Assembly: GCF_000143415.4 (NCBI RefSeq)
Contig: NW_003314308.1
Coordinates: 972,654 to 1,036,653 of the forward strand
Length of the DNA: 64,000 nt
Source: Selaginella moellendorffii
Lineage: Eukaryota; Streptophyta; Lycopodiopsida; Selaginellales; Selaginellaceae
Direction of reading: 5' to 3'
This document shows positions 34,104 to 44,004 of this stretch, piece after piece (position 1 is the stretch's first letter; each line of letters opens with the position of its first letter). The position numbers were made by a program, and so were the translations under genes. The notes under the pieces are model-generated. The model searched no databases, was not told the origin of the DNA, and saw nothing but the letters and a program-made list of their open reading frames with translations.

Positions 34104-34680
34104 TTTTTCCGAGCCTCCTCAACTCGTCAACTTCGCCCAAGCTCCTGTGAGCCTCTTCTTCTACAAGAGCTTTGGTGCTGGATAAAAGGTTGAGCAATTG
34201 CCGAAGAAACTTGCCTGTGCACGAATGGAAAAGTCATTAGAACCGGATCGCAAAAGCTCAGGTACTTACATTCTCCTGATGGACATTTCCAGTTGTGTCG
34301 TTCGGATCAGGTCTCTGAGAAGCCAATGTTCCAGAGGCCTTCCGGTGTCGAGGGAGGAACGTACTTATACCGATGCTCACACCGCGAGTTCCCGTTTCGC
34401 CTGGGAGTTCCACACGTTGACGTTGGGAATCTAGTGGGAAAACCACATCGAGCAACCTGAAGCTCGTAGTGATGCGACGGAGACACTGGACTTACAACGA
34501 TGGTAGAGGTGCGACTGCTTCTGCTAAGTCTCCAGGAAAGGAGTGGACTGCGCCTGTTAAGTCGGTGCGGAAGACAGCCGACGCGTGGAATGCAAGTGCA
34601 AAAAGTTCTACCACGCGGCTTCGATTTCTCAGCTCCATGGCGATCTCTTGAGGCGTGTCGGCTCTGGTGGTGAAGTCCGA
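34104..34680 (-). pseudogene. COM1/SAE2 3'-end remnant, copy I, with internal inversion
   Basis: It corresponds to the 3' half of the intact COM1 gene at 42513-43874. FWNIGF-coding sequence and the 3' flank (about 34105-34410) are in the original minus orientation. 34414-34611 is inverted relative to the intact gene, so the motifs KSPGKEW, VRK and CKKFY read on the plus strand. 34612-34680 returns to the original orientation. The N-terminal coding half is missing. No functional product is expected. Confidence 0.85.
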
Positions 34681-35796
34681 GGAATTGAAATTTAGGTAGA
34701 AACTAACATAATATCACATTGCAACCCTATTGAAGTAAAGCCTTGCAAGAATTAATTTAGCCCAAGGTAAAAATTAAATCTTTGTCTTGAAATTATTTCT
34801 TTTTGGTCTAATTAGGATTCTTTACCTTAATGAATATTGACACAAACAATTATAGAAATGTAATTTGTGCTTAATTGATTGTGCCACTTTTATAAAGTAT
34901 TTTTCTTCTTTTTAAGAAAATATACAAATTGACAATCAAATTTAAAGTGAGATTGAATATAATATTTCATCTGAGCAAGATTGAAGTGCTAATATTGAGC
35001 AATCTTGCTTTTCCCCTCTTATTTCTCTTAAGTATACAAAGATTTCAAATTTAAATGGCTTATCATATCTAAAACCAATTTAAACTTCATAGTCAGAGTT
35101 ACTCTTTAAAAAAAAATGGTGTATATCCAAATTTTAACATAAAGCAAAAGTATTAGTACATGCAAATTTACATATTGCAATCAAAATAGGTATGAAACTT
35201 AATGTCCCTCAAGTGTATACTTAATATTCTAAGTTAATATCATTATATGTCAGGATAAGATACCAAATTATATGTATATATACTTAATGTTATAATATAA
35301 TGTGTTTAAGTTCCACACTTTAATTACTCTACATAAAGAGGATTTGAATTCTCCTTTTCTTTGAAAATGGGTGTGAGATAATGTAGTGAATGTTTATATC
35401 AAGCTTATCAATGGTAATATGTTCAATTTTTTATTGTGTCAATTTATCATCAAGGAATAGAAGGTAAAGTTTTTTATTTATCTTTTTCATTGCTAATAAC
35501 TATTAGTTTACATTTATTTATGCTTTCTTAAAAGGAAAGCATAAAAAGATTATTCTCCATTTTGATCTTATAATCACAGTCCACAATCAATATTTTATTA
35601 TGATAATGATAGAGAACTACATCAAATCAAGTGCAATATAAAAGTATTATGGGAAACCTTATTCAATCTTGCTCACCACAATACCTTAATAACTTAATGA
35701 ACATGATTACACCTTTATTTTTTGATAATATAAACTATATTAAACACTTGTTATAAGTGGGTAAACATGTGATAAAGTGAGAGTATTAAAACCAAG
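34681..35796. other. AT-rich intergenic DNA, nothing recognised
   Basis: Very AT-rich with no open frame of note and no repeat structure that I can define. Confidence 0.5.
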
Positions 35797-36445
35797 CTAA
35801 AAATCCAAGAATTGAATTCGTCCAGTATTAAACTCCTTAACCAGATGGACTGTTGCTCCTTCTGAGGCCACCGGGATTTGCCAGTGACTCGACTTGAGGT
35901 TCAAGCTGGTTCTTCCAAGTTCTTGTGAGTCGAGTAGTAAACAACGTGGATAGCCTTCTCCCCGTGGGAACCAGATCCAGCGGTCCAATTCCATTCATTG
36001 AGACGAAAGTATCCTTGTCTATCAGGGTTCACGCCCGTGAGATCCTGGGGACGACGTACTTTTGGAGCTTCTCATCCGGAGAAGCGAGTATACTTCCCAT
36101 GTAAACTTCCGGAGAAAGGATCCCATCCACGAAGACCAGCCTGATGTTCTCTTCTTCTTTGTCTTCCATGCCCTCAAAGATCATCTCCACCTGTCACCAG
36201 CGGCAGGATCTCTGAATCCTTGAGAAACTTCACGTTTGTGACTTCGTCTTTGCTGCTAGGCCACTTACACGTAACCGCGACCTCGGCCGATCCATCCCGC
36301 AAGGCTTTCGAGACGAGATTGGTCCTCCTCTCCTCCCCAGCACCCTTGCTCGCGCTGTCCTCCAGCTTCTCTGCGAGCTCTAGAAGAGCCTGCTCTCCGA
36401 GGAGCAGTAATCCGGCCTCTCGATCTGCTCTGCCATGGGCGCCTT
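35797..36445 (-). pseudogene. SufD / ABCI7-like Fe-S assembly protein fragment
   Basis: Minus-strand pieces match the order of SufD N-terminal sequence: a helical LELAEKLEDSASKG, then ALRDGSAEVAV..KWPSSKDE with VKFLKDSEILPL (the SufD SRKDExWxFTDxSFLK region), then EENIRLVFVDGILSPE, then DKDTFVSMNGIG, and finally HVVYYSTHKNLEEP and LNLKSSHWQIPVASEGATVH. The pieces lie in different frames with stops between, and the beta-helix core and C-terminus are absent. In plants SufD is part of the plastid SufBCD scaffold. A functional copy must lie elsewhere if this is the only fragment here. Confidence 0.7.
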
Positions 36446-36479
36446 CCTGGACCGGAAGGTTAGGTGCTGAAGGAAGGCA

Positions 36480-37080
36480 AGTTCATCTGAAATCCAGGCC
36501 TGCAAAGGGAATTCTGTTTGAGAATATTCTCCGTGAAGAACCCCGGTTCTGCCTCGTCGTGGAAGCTATTGACCTGCTTCTAGATGCGTCGTCTTCAAAT
36601 GTAAGCTCGTAGATCTAGCGCTCCCTCAGGCGAGCTCTCTTACAGGATGTGGATCGCGAGGGCCAATGATCCAGAGATGCTTGCCAAGCGGAAGAACGCT
36701 GTGTCAGTGGCGCCAAGCAGGCCTCAAAAGGAAGAGATTGCTCCTTCCAAGGCAGAGCGCGACGAGGTTAGAAATTCTAGTCGCGTTTTCTTTTCCTCAC
36801 ATCACGTATGGATTTAATCGGCGGCGAAGGATCTCCAGAAGAAGAGCATGAAGCTCGACGAGTTCCCGGAGGTGTCGGTGCTAGTTGGCTTCTCAAGGGT
36901 GCTCAAGAGCGTGCAGCACGAGAAGGAGCGAATCTTCCAGATCCTAAGTGTTTTCTCTTCCATTTTTCTCTTTACTTCTCGTGGCTTACGAATCGAGGGG
37001 ATACAGTGATCGATGCGTATCGTTTGATGCAAAGTAACAAGCGAGCGGCACATTCCAACGCACATCTCCATGCTATTCGC
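36480..37080 (+). pseudogene. Unrecognised exon-like fragments
   Basis: Plus-strand segments separated by plausible intron borders. 36495-36600 reads FENILREEPRFCLVVEAIDL. 36650-36765 reads ANDPEMLAKRKNAVSVAP and ends at a GTTAGA donor. About 36830-36942 reads MKLDEFPEVSVLVGFSRVLK then VQHEKERIFQ. The segments look like real protein, but they do not join in one frame and I do not know the family. Confidence 0.3.
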
Positions 37081-37158
37081 GACAGAAAACGTTAAGTACG
37101 AGCAGGAACAGGAGGCCGGACGCTCAGAGAATGAGCCTGCGAAACAAGATTCTCTGTC

Positions 37159-37199
37159 TGCGAGGGAAGGTTCTCGGTCTGCGAGGGAAGGTTCTCGGA
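37159..37199. repeat. 21-bp tandem duplication
   Basis: CTGCGAGGGAAGGTTCTCGG occurs twice in direct succession, next to the edge of the MED15 fragment of copy II. Confidence 0.85.
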
Positions 37200-37229
37200 T
37201 GAGAGCTGTGAGGTTCTCGGTCCTCTGTG

Positions 37230-37860
37230 GCAATGGGATTCCCTTGCCAAGACTGATGTGGTCTGACGCGACCACTCAGTTGGATGTTGTTGCCAAAACT
37301 TTGCGGGACTTGAGCTTGAGCTTGTCTCATCTGTAATTGCTGCTGCTGCTGCTGCTGAAGTTGTTGTTGCTGTGGTTGCTGCTGCTGGATGTGCTCCTGC
37401 TGGATTTGCTGGGGCTGCTGCTGGAGCCCTGGCTGCTGAGGACCCATGAGAGACGAAGTCCCAGAAACAATCTGAGAAGCATCCGACGGATTTGGCGGGG
37501 GAGCGTTGCTGTTGTTCTGGGACGACTTATGCTCTAGCGAGAGAATCTTCACGGATATCCTCCGGACATAGTCTTGCTGAACAAGGGAAAAAGAAACTTT
37601 TCTATCATCGATCCGATCAGGGGAGCGAGGAGAAACTTGCCTGATCCGTCGCCGTCATGTAAACCCTCTCCTCGAAGCGGCATGCGATCTTGAGCAGCTC
37701 GTTCATGGGCAGATTGTGTGGCATATGCTTCTGGAGCGTGTCCATTCTGCCGATTACCAGAGACAAGGCCATTAGGATCAATCCAGAGAGCTAGAGGAGA
37801 GCTCTTACATTCTCTCGACGACCTTATTCCGCGCATCGGAGCATAGGCCACTGCGCCAAT
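37230..37860 (-). pseudogene. MED15 5'-end fragment, copy II
   Basis: Contains the MED15 exon 1 to exon 3 region. Exon 1 (37805-37860), exon 2 with a 6-base deletion in the KIX region, the GC donor of intron 2 (CAG|GCAAGTTT), and the start of exon 3 (MKILSLEHKSSQNNSNAPPP) are all present. Poly-Gln coding sequence is shortened by a large internal deletion and then jumps to the equivalent of about 32560 in the intact gene before similarity ends near 37230. Confidence 0.88.
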
Positions 37861-37925
37861 CCATTGCCCTCGTCTTCTAAAACCCTAGCTAGCTCGCTCG
37901 CTCCTCCTAGTTGAATAAAATAATG

Positions 37926-38012
37926 GGATGTCAACGCCCACCAGTGCACCTGGACGAAGACGTTCGCAGCAAGTGGCGCATCGTTCCTGCGCCGGCGCTA
38001 CGAAAAAAATAG
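37926..38012 (+). pseudogene. COQ4 3'-end fragment, copy II
   Basis: About 85 bases match the last exon of COQ4, the part coding HLDEDVRSKW then PAPALRKK with its stop. Everything upstream of it is deleted. Confidence 0.8.
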
Positions 38013-38430
38013 TTTTTTAGAGCCTGCGCAACTCATCAACTTCTCTTGAGCTTTGGTATAATACCCGAAGAAACTTGCCTGTGCACGAGTGGAAAATCCA
38101 TCAGAACCGGATCACAAGAGCTCAGGTACTTGCATTCTCCTGCTCGGATTAGGGCCAATGTGTCGAGAGAGGAACGTACTTATACCAATGCCTTGACACC
38201 TGATTGTGATGCTCACATCGCGACTTCTTGTTTCGCCTGGGAGTTCCACATGTTGACATTTCATGCCAGATACGTTGGGAATCTTTGAGCAACTAGGCAG
38301 AGCTAAAGATCGTAGTGATGTGATAAAATCTCCAAGGAGAGACTGGACTTGAGGTGCAAATGCTTCTGCTAAGTCTTCAAGAAAGGAGTGGACTGTGCTT
38401 GTTAAGTTAGTGTGGAAGATGGTTGAGATG
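38013..38430 (-). pseudogene. COM1/SAE2 3'-end remnant, copy II, sharing the copy I inversion
   Basis: Matches 34104-34611 of copy I, including the inverted order of COM1 pieces beginning at 38250. It keeps bases equivalent to CATTTCGTGCCGGATACG that copy I has lost at the inversion edge. AT-rich DNA takes over after about 38430. Confidence 0.8.
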
Positions 38431-39169
38431 ACTCTTTCAATTTTGGCATACACTTGATTTTTCATTTTGCATATTGATGCTTTTAATATTAGTTTTAATG
38501 GTATTTTGATGCAAGTGTGCGTAGTTAGTTTCCATCCCATCAACTGAACATTACAATTAGTAAAGGTAAATTATTTCATAAAAGAGGACAATAATTTAGG
38601 GTTTCAAGAAGCTTCATAAATATTTGCATGGTTTTTGGACATTATTAAAAGGTGATTATGCTATGGTTACTTTATTATTAATGTAGAATAACTTGGTTAG
38701 TTGTACTGCTCAATAAGCTCTAAAACTTCAAATATATAATTTCAAAGTATTCATCATTTAGAAAGTATTATGATTGATGTTGATGCTTTTTCTTAAGCTC
38801 ATTTCCCTCTTTCACTCTCTTCTCATATTCCTAATGAGTTTATTATTTTAGCATCTATGGATTTTCTAGATGAGAATTCAATGCAATCAACAATTGTTAT
38901 ACTTGATTAAGTGTCCATAAAATGTGGAATAAAATTTATCTTCTATTGATAAGGTTCATGAGGCTTAAAAGGTTAAGCAGTGAATCCAAACGCTTCATAA
39001 TGGGTTTAAGAATTTCACATCATTTACTAATGCTATTTTAGCATTTACAATTTCAATATCATCTTGAAGATGACTTTCTTTATTTTGTGGAGATGGATTC
39101 TAATGATTATTACGACTAATGGTGCCTTCAATATTTATTCCACTCTTTCTCCACACTTACCATTATACT

Positions 39170-39800
39170 CCTATTCTAGGTAAACATATAAGATATTGTT
39201 GTATAATTGAAAAGTTGTGTACATGTTTTTATTGGCCTGAGATATGATATGATGTTATCTAATATATGTGTAATTGCATTTGGTACTAAGCTCATAAGGC
39301 TCCCCCTTCTATTGTAAAAGGACAATTAGAGTCAATTCTAATTTCTCGTTTATTTAAGTTGGTGACATTTGACTTGATGGAGCCTTTTCTATAGTTTATT
39401 GTTAGCAATAAGTATATCATTATTACTTATAACTATTTGACTCAATGGGTGGAAGTTAGTGCTTTTGCTCTCTCAAATAATAGTCCCATATTTATGGTCA
39501 AGTCATTTCACATTTTAACATCTTAATTGAGGAAATGCCATACTTTTATAAATGTTTATCATTTACAAATAGATAGTTTAGTGAAATGGCTTATTTGGAC
39601 CTTCAAATGGATAATTGCAAAGTATGTGAACTTTCAACATTCAAATTAGGATGGTTATTTGTCATTTTTTTTGTATGTATATGTCACAAGGGTATAAAGT
39701 TTTATTAGTGATTCACCATATAAAATTTTATATAACTATGATCCAATACTACTAACAGAGTTGAGTTTACCTTCGCAATTGCCACAAACTATCAATATTA
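39170..39800 (+). mobile_element. Ty3/gypsy integrase remnant
   Basis: Reading through frameshifts gives CFYWPEI (zinc-binding region), then KAPPS..KGQL and FKLVTFDLMEPF, NKYIIITYNYLTQWVEVSAF. This is the start of the rve integrase core, with the first catalytic Asp in FDLM and the typical K/Q-W-V/A-E motif. Many stops interrupt it. No LTRs found. Confidence 0.65.
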
Positions 39801-40209
39801 GGTCTTGATATTAATATTTGATGAACATTCTTCCACTAATTCAAGTGGAGTTTAATAAATATTTAGTCTATGTATAAGTGGGACAATAATAATGTTATAA
39901 CTCCTATCATCATCTATATTCAAAATAAAAAATAGATGGTTTGGTATTATTTCATTTTTTAAATCTTATAGTATATAGTTTGTTTAAATGGTTTTTTGCT
40001 CAATGGAAGGGACTGTATCAAATATTGTGGCAACTTAGACCACAAATTTATAAAATTTAGTATGACATTCAACAAACCCATCCTCCAAATATTATGCATG
40101 TGCAATGACTAAAAAGCTAAATTTGAGGTACAATAACTTGAAATTGCAAATCCATCAACTTCGGTAAAGCATGCAATTATAGAAGCTTAAGACATGCTAA
40201 ATTCAAAGT

Positions 40210-40445
40210 ACAATAACTTGAAAATGCAAATTCACTAACAAACAGTAGTAAGATCTAATTGGTGAATGAAAGATTTATCCTTAAACAATTTAAAAGATCA
40301 ACAATGTAAGGAAGAAAATACACATTCAGGATAGTTATTTTATTTAACAGTTGATAATCAATGTAGAAGTGAATATTCCCATCAGATTCTGTTACAAGAC
40401 AAGGTTCACACACTTACAACTATTTGAATTAGTGATGCAATTTAG
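40210..40445 (-). mobile_element. Ty3/gypsy reverse-transcriptase remnant
   Basis: The minus strand reads CLVTESDGNIHFYIDYQLLN then KITILNVYFLPYIVDLLNCL. This matches the gypsy RT block (P-x-L-V-x-K-x-D-G-x-W-R-x-C-x-D-Y-R-x-L-N-K). It stops before the catalytic YxDD region. Opposite in orientation to the integrase fragment, so the two are not one simple element. Confidence 0.65.
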
Positions 40446-41694
40446 CATTTATTTCTAGAGTTTCTTGTTTTGTGCAGAGTTAAATATATTAAAGTGGATC
40501 AAGTTAAAAATGTTGTTTTGTCAAGATTTTATGAAACTTTTGTATACATTTGCTTTAGCCACCTTTAATTATACTTTTCGATTGACACAACATTATGAAA
40601 TATCATTTTTGCTACACATTCTTCAATTCCACTTTTTTTGGGAGATGATCCTGTTTTAATAGAAGTTAATGTTATCATTACTTGTGTTCAAAGACAAAGG
40701 TGAGGACATAATTGTAGCTGTGATATTTGTTATTAGGTATATAATGAAGTTGATTAAAATCTTCCATTTCTTGCTTGGAAGCCTTGGCATCAACAATGTC
40801 TTGTTAATGTTGTTGTGGTGGGAGGTTTTACTATAGAGATTCTTTTGGGAAACAAGAAATTATATAAATAATAGAGAGTTTTTGTATGAACAAGTCATTG
40901 GCCTTTCCATCCTTCTTTTAAGAGCACTATCAAGGGGTTCACTCAACACTAGTTTATTTAGTGTTTATTTTCAAAGATTTTTATAACAAGAAGTTTATTA
41001 TTTTCTTTATGTTAATTGATATAACCTTGAGTTTATCTTATATTGCTTCATCTGTTGCCACATATTGCTGTTTATATTTGCATTGTGTAGTAAAGTTAAT
41101 TTTCATTCTCTATGGCAATGGTTGTATATATGTATATACACAAAATGATGTGAATTTAGTTATGTGTATTCTGTGCATATGCATGTGTACAGGTGATTTT
41201 GAGTTTGAGATTTAATCTTTGCAAGTGGTGCTAAATTAAGATTTTGACCTCATCTTTGGTATGGATTAGCTATAATGCAATCATGCCAAATGGGACTTTG
41301 AGATTTCTCCTACTTATTTCATACTTCTTTATCATTTTTTTATTTCTCTTATTTCTATTTTACTCTGTCCTTTAGTTTCAACCTTAGTTTCGATCACTTT
41401 TATTTCCTGATTACTTTCTACTATGTTTCCATCTTACTCCTCTATTTCCACTTTAGATCCCTCCAATGGTATTTGTGTTGTAGTGTTTAACTAACTCATG
41501 AAGAAGCATGCTGATCTTTTTGACCTTGATTTATCATTTGGGGCTAAGATTAGAGTATGTCATCTTATTCCAATTAGGGATGTTTATTGAATGAAAGTTT
41601 TTATTTAGCATTGGTTACCAAAAAATATCAAAATTTTATTCACAAATGGTAAGGAAATATTGAAGAGCAATGTTATCTGAAAGTTGTGAAATCC

Positions 41695-41935
41695 TTGCCT
41701 AATCCATTCCTATCATGTAAATCTTCTCCTTGAAGTAGAATGAAAGCTCATTCATGCCATTGGGTGGATTGTGTGGCATATGGTTCTGGAGCGTGTCCAT
41801 TCTGCCGAACCAAAGAGAAGGCTATGAGGATTGAGAGCTAGAGGTGAGCTTTTACATTCTCTTGACAATCCTATTCCGCAGATCGGAGCACAGGCCACTG
41901 CGCCAATCCATTTCTCACAAACTCTAGCTAGCTCT
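41695..41935 (-). pseudogene. MED15 exon 1-2 fragment, copy III
   Basis: About 240 bases resemble MED15 exons 2 and 1 and their intron (GTAAATCTTCTCC, GTGTGGCATATG, GAGCGTGTCCATTCTGCCGA, ATCGGAGCACAGGCCACT). A deletion and several substitutions destroy the KIX reading. Exon 3 and beyond are absent. Confidence 0.8.
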
Positions 41936-41957
41936 GTTCAAAATTTGAAAAAATAAT

Positions 41958-42358
41958 GTGGAATGTTCTTTACATCTACAGAATCTGGTCAAGTATACAG
42001 AGTATGGGGTTCCTCTCAACTGGTTCTTTCTATCCATCTCCAAGCAATTCCTTGGTTCCAAGCAGGGAATTCTCGCGGAGCGTCCCAGAGTGACATCGTC
42101 GGCAATGTCTCGCGCCTGGGATCTCCCACCCAATACCTTCGGCGCCGCCTACGCCCAGTTCATGGGATCCAGGAACTTCAGCCCCGACGATCGCCCTCCA
42201 GTTCGATTTCTAGAGTCCGAGCTATGCGAGCCCGGTGAGTTCACGACTTTTGGCACGTTTGGCCTCTTTGGCCTACCCACCAGCGCACCTGGACGAACAT
42301 CTGGAAGACGTTCGCAGCAAGTGGGGCATCATTCCTGCGCCGGCGCTACGAAAAAAAT
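41958..42358 (+). pseudogene. COQ4 duplicate, copy III, internally deleted
   Basis: Most of exon 1 is missing, while the intron 3' end, the first part of exon 2 and the last ~60 bases of the gene are present. The deletion removes the second half of the HDxxH-x11-E motif and the whole following helix (the reading goes from [13 protein letters not shown] straight to the [12 protein letters not shown]-coding end). Non-functional. Confidence 0.88.
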
Positions 42359-42512
42359 AGTTTTTCCGAGCCTCCGCAACTCGTCAACTTCGCCCAAGCT
42401 CCAGTGAGCCTCTTGAGCTTTGGTATAATAGCCGAAGAAACTTGCCTGTGCACGAGTGGAAAAGCCATTAGAACCGGATCACAAGAGCTCAGGTACTTAC
42501 ATCCTGCTCGGA

Positions 42513-43874
42513 TCAGGTCTCTGAGAAGCCAATGTTCCAGAAGCCTTCCGGTGTCGAGGGAGGAACGTGTTTATACCGATGCCTTGACACCTGATTGTGA
42601 TGCTCACACCGCGAATTCCCGTTGCCATCGCCTGGGAGTTCCACTGCGTCGTAGAACTTCTTGCACTGCTTGCATTCCACGCCTTTGAGTGCTTCCCTGT
42701 CGGCCTTCTTCCGCACCGGCTCGTTGAACTTGTACTTTGGCAGCTGAGCACCCGACTTACCAGGCGCAATCCACTCCTTTCCTGGAGACTTAGCAGCATT
42801 CGCGCCTCTACTAGTCCAGTCTCTCCCTGGAGATTTTAGTGTCTCCACCGCATCACTATGATCTTCAGCTCCGCCTGGTTGCTCGATGTGGTTCTCCCAC
42901 TCGATTCCCAACGTATCCGGCACGAAATGGACTGTTTCTTCAGCACGCGGCTTCGATTTCTCAGCCGCGATTTTCTTCATGGCGATCTCTTGAGGTGTGT
43001 TCAGGAAATCATCGTGAGGATCTCTGCCACCATCGTTTTCGGCTCTGGTGCTCCTCCACTTGTCCTTAGAACTGGAGGTGGTGAAGAAGTCTTTGAGCGT
43101 GCCTTTTTGCTTCCTTCTATCCGCGATGGGAGTTGCATCCTTCTTGTACCCGAAAACCTCAATCCTTGCTTCTGTTTTAGCTTCAACGACCAAGCCTTCT
43201 TTTTCCTTGCGAGCATCGCTAACTCTTCCAGGTCCTGATGCTACTGCCTCATTCTCCTTGCTACCACCAATCCCAGATAATAGCAGTTCCTTGTTATGCC
43301 CACCCGAGAATTCCTTCTGGTGGCCTGTCATTTCCTTCTCTTTGGACCGGAGACTCTCGATCCCAGATGCCACTGCTTGCTGGCGAAGCATCGAATCGTA
43401 CTTCATTTTCAAGCTACTGTACCTCGAATTCATGCTGCGGAACGCCACTCTCTTGGTCTCCTGATCCTCCAGAAGCTCGTCACGCTTCCTCTTCAAGCTT
43501 CTCACTTTGGCATCCAGATCCCTATTTTCCTGCTCAAGCTTCGCCACGGCAGCATCCCTCTCGGCCACAAGAGCCTCCTTCTCCCGCGCCAGGTCATCCC
43601 GCTCCGCCACAAGAATTTCCCTCTCCCGTTGCCATCGCCGCTCCGCCTCCTCCCAATCTCGCCTCAGATCCGCAGTCTCCGCCTCGTGCCGCTGGATTAT
43701 CGACTGCTGCCAAGCAGGGTAGAGATTCTGCGAGAACACGGCCTCTAGATGCTCAATGTGCTCCTTCGTCTGGCAGATCGAGGCCAGAAACAAGGTACAC
43801 ATGCGTTCCAGGTGCTTACCCTCAGCGCCGTGCTCTTCATCCGGCGCCATCGCTGCGCCAGAGCAAGCCGCCAT
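42513..43874 (-). CDS. COM1: COM1/SAE2/CtIP homologue (GR1-type DNA end-resection factor)
   Basis: Single exon, 453 residues. The N-terminus ERMCTLFLASICQTKEHIEH is the CtIP-type oligomerisation helix. Residues 60-170 form a long charged coiled coil (EEAERRWQREREILVAERDD). The C-terminal Sae2 domain is intact: KFNEPVRKKADREALKGVEC, CxxC at C401/C404, C423-E-H-H, RHR at 431-433 and PPSTPEGFWNIGF. This domain and the RHR motif bind DNA and stimulate MRE11-dependent clipping of double-strand breaks, needed in meiosis and repair. Short KSPGKEW-type repeats precede the domain. It is the only intact member among three partial copies in this window. A neighbouring N-terminal paralogue lies directly upstream. 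Confidence 0.95.
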   Translation of the reverse strand: MAACSGAAMAPDEEHGAEGKHLERMCTLFLASICQTKEHIEHLEAVFSQNLYPAWQQSIIQRHEAETADLRRDWEEAERRWQREREILVAERDDLAREKEALVAERDAAVAKLEQENRDLDAKVRSLKRKRDELLEDQETKRVAFRSMNSRYSSLKMKYDSMLRQQAVASGIESLRSKEKEMTGHQKEFSGGHNKELLLSGIGGSKENEAVASGPGRVSDARKEKEGLVVEAKTEARIEVFGYKKDATPIADRRKQKGTLKDFFTTSSSKDKWRSTRAENDGGRDPHDDFLNTPQEIAMKKIAAEKSKPRAEETVHFVPDTLGIEWENHIEQPGGAEDHSDAVETLKSPGRDWTSRGANAAKSPGKEWIAPGKSGAQLPKYKFNEPVRKKADREALKGVECKQCKKFYDAVELPGDGNGNSRCEHHNQVSRHRYKHVPPSTPEGFWNIGFSET

Positions 43875-44004
43875 AGCCTAGGGCTCCACTTTCCCTCCCG
43901 ATTTAAAACTTTGCCCTAAAAAGGTCGAGAGCTCGAATCCGGGGAATTTATGCAAACACATCATTCTTCCTGGAACGTCACTGCAAAGAGAGAAGAGAAT
44001 TTTC

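Larger units (their letters stand above)
38431..41694. other. AT-rich region with Ty3/gypsy debris, no intact gene
   Basis: Low-GC DNA with many stops in all frames. Two retrotransposon fragments are recognisable (39170-39800 plus strand, 40210-40445 minus strand). Elsewhere I see no gene, RNA or defined repeat. Confidence 0.6.
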
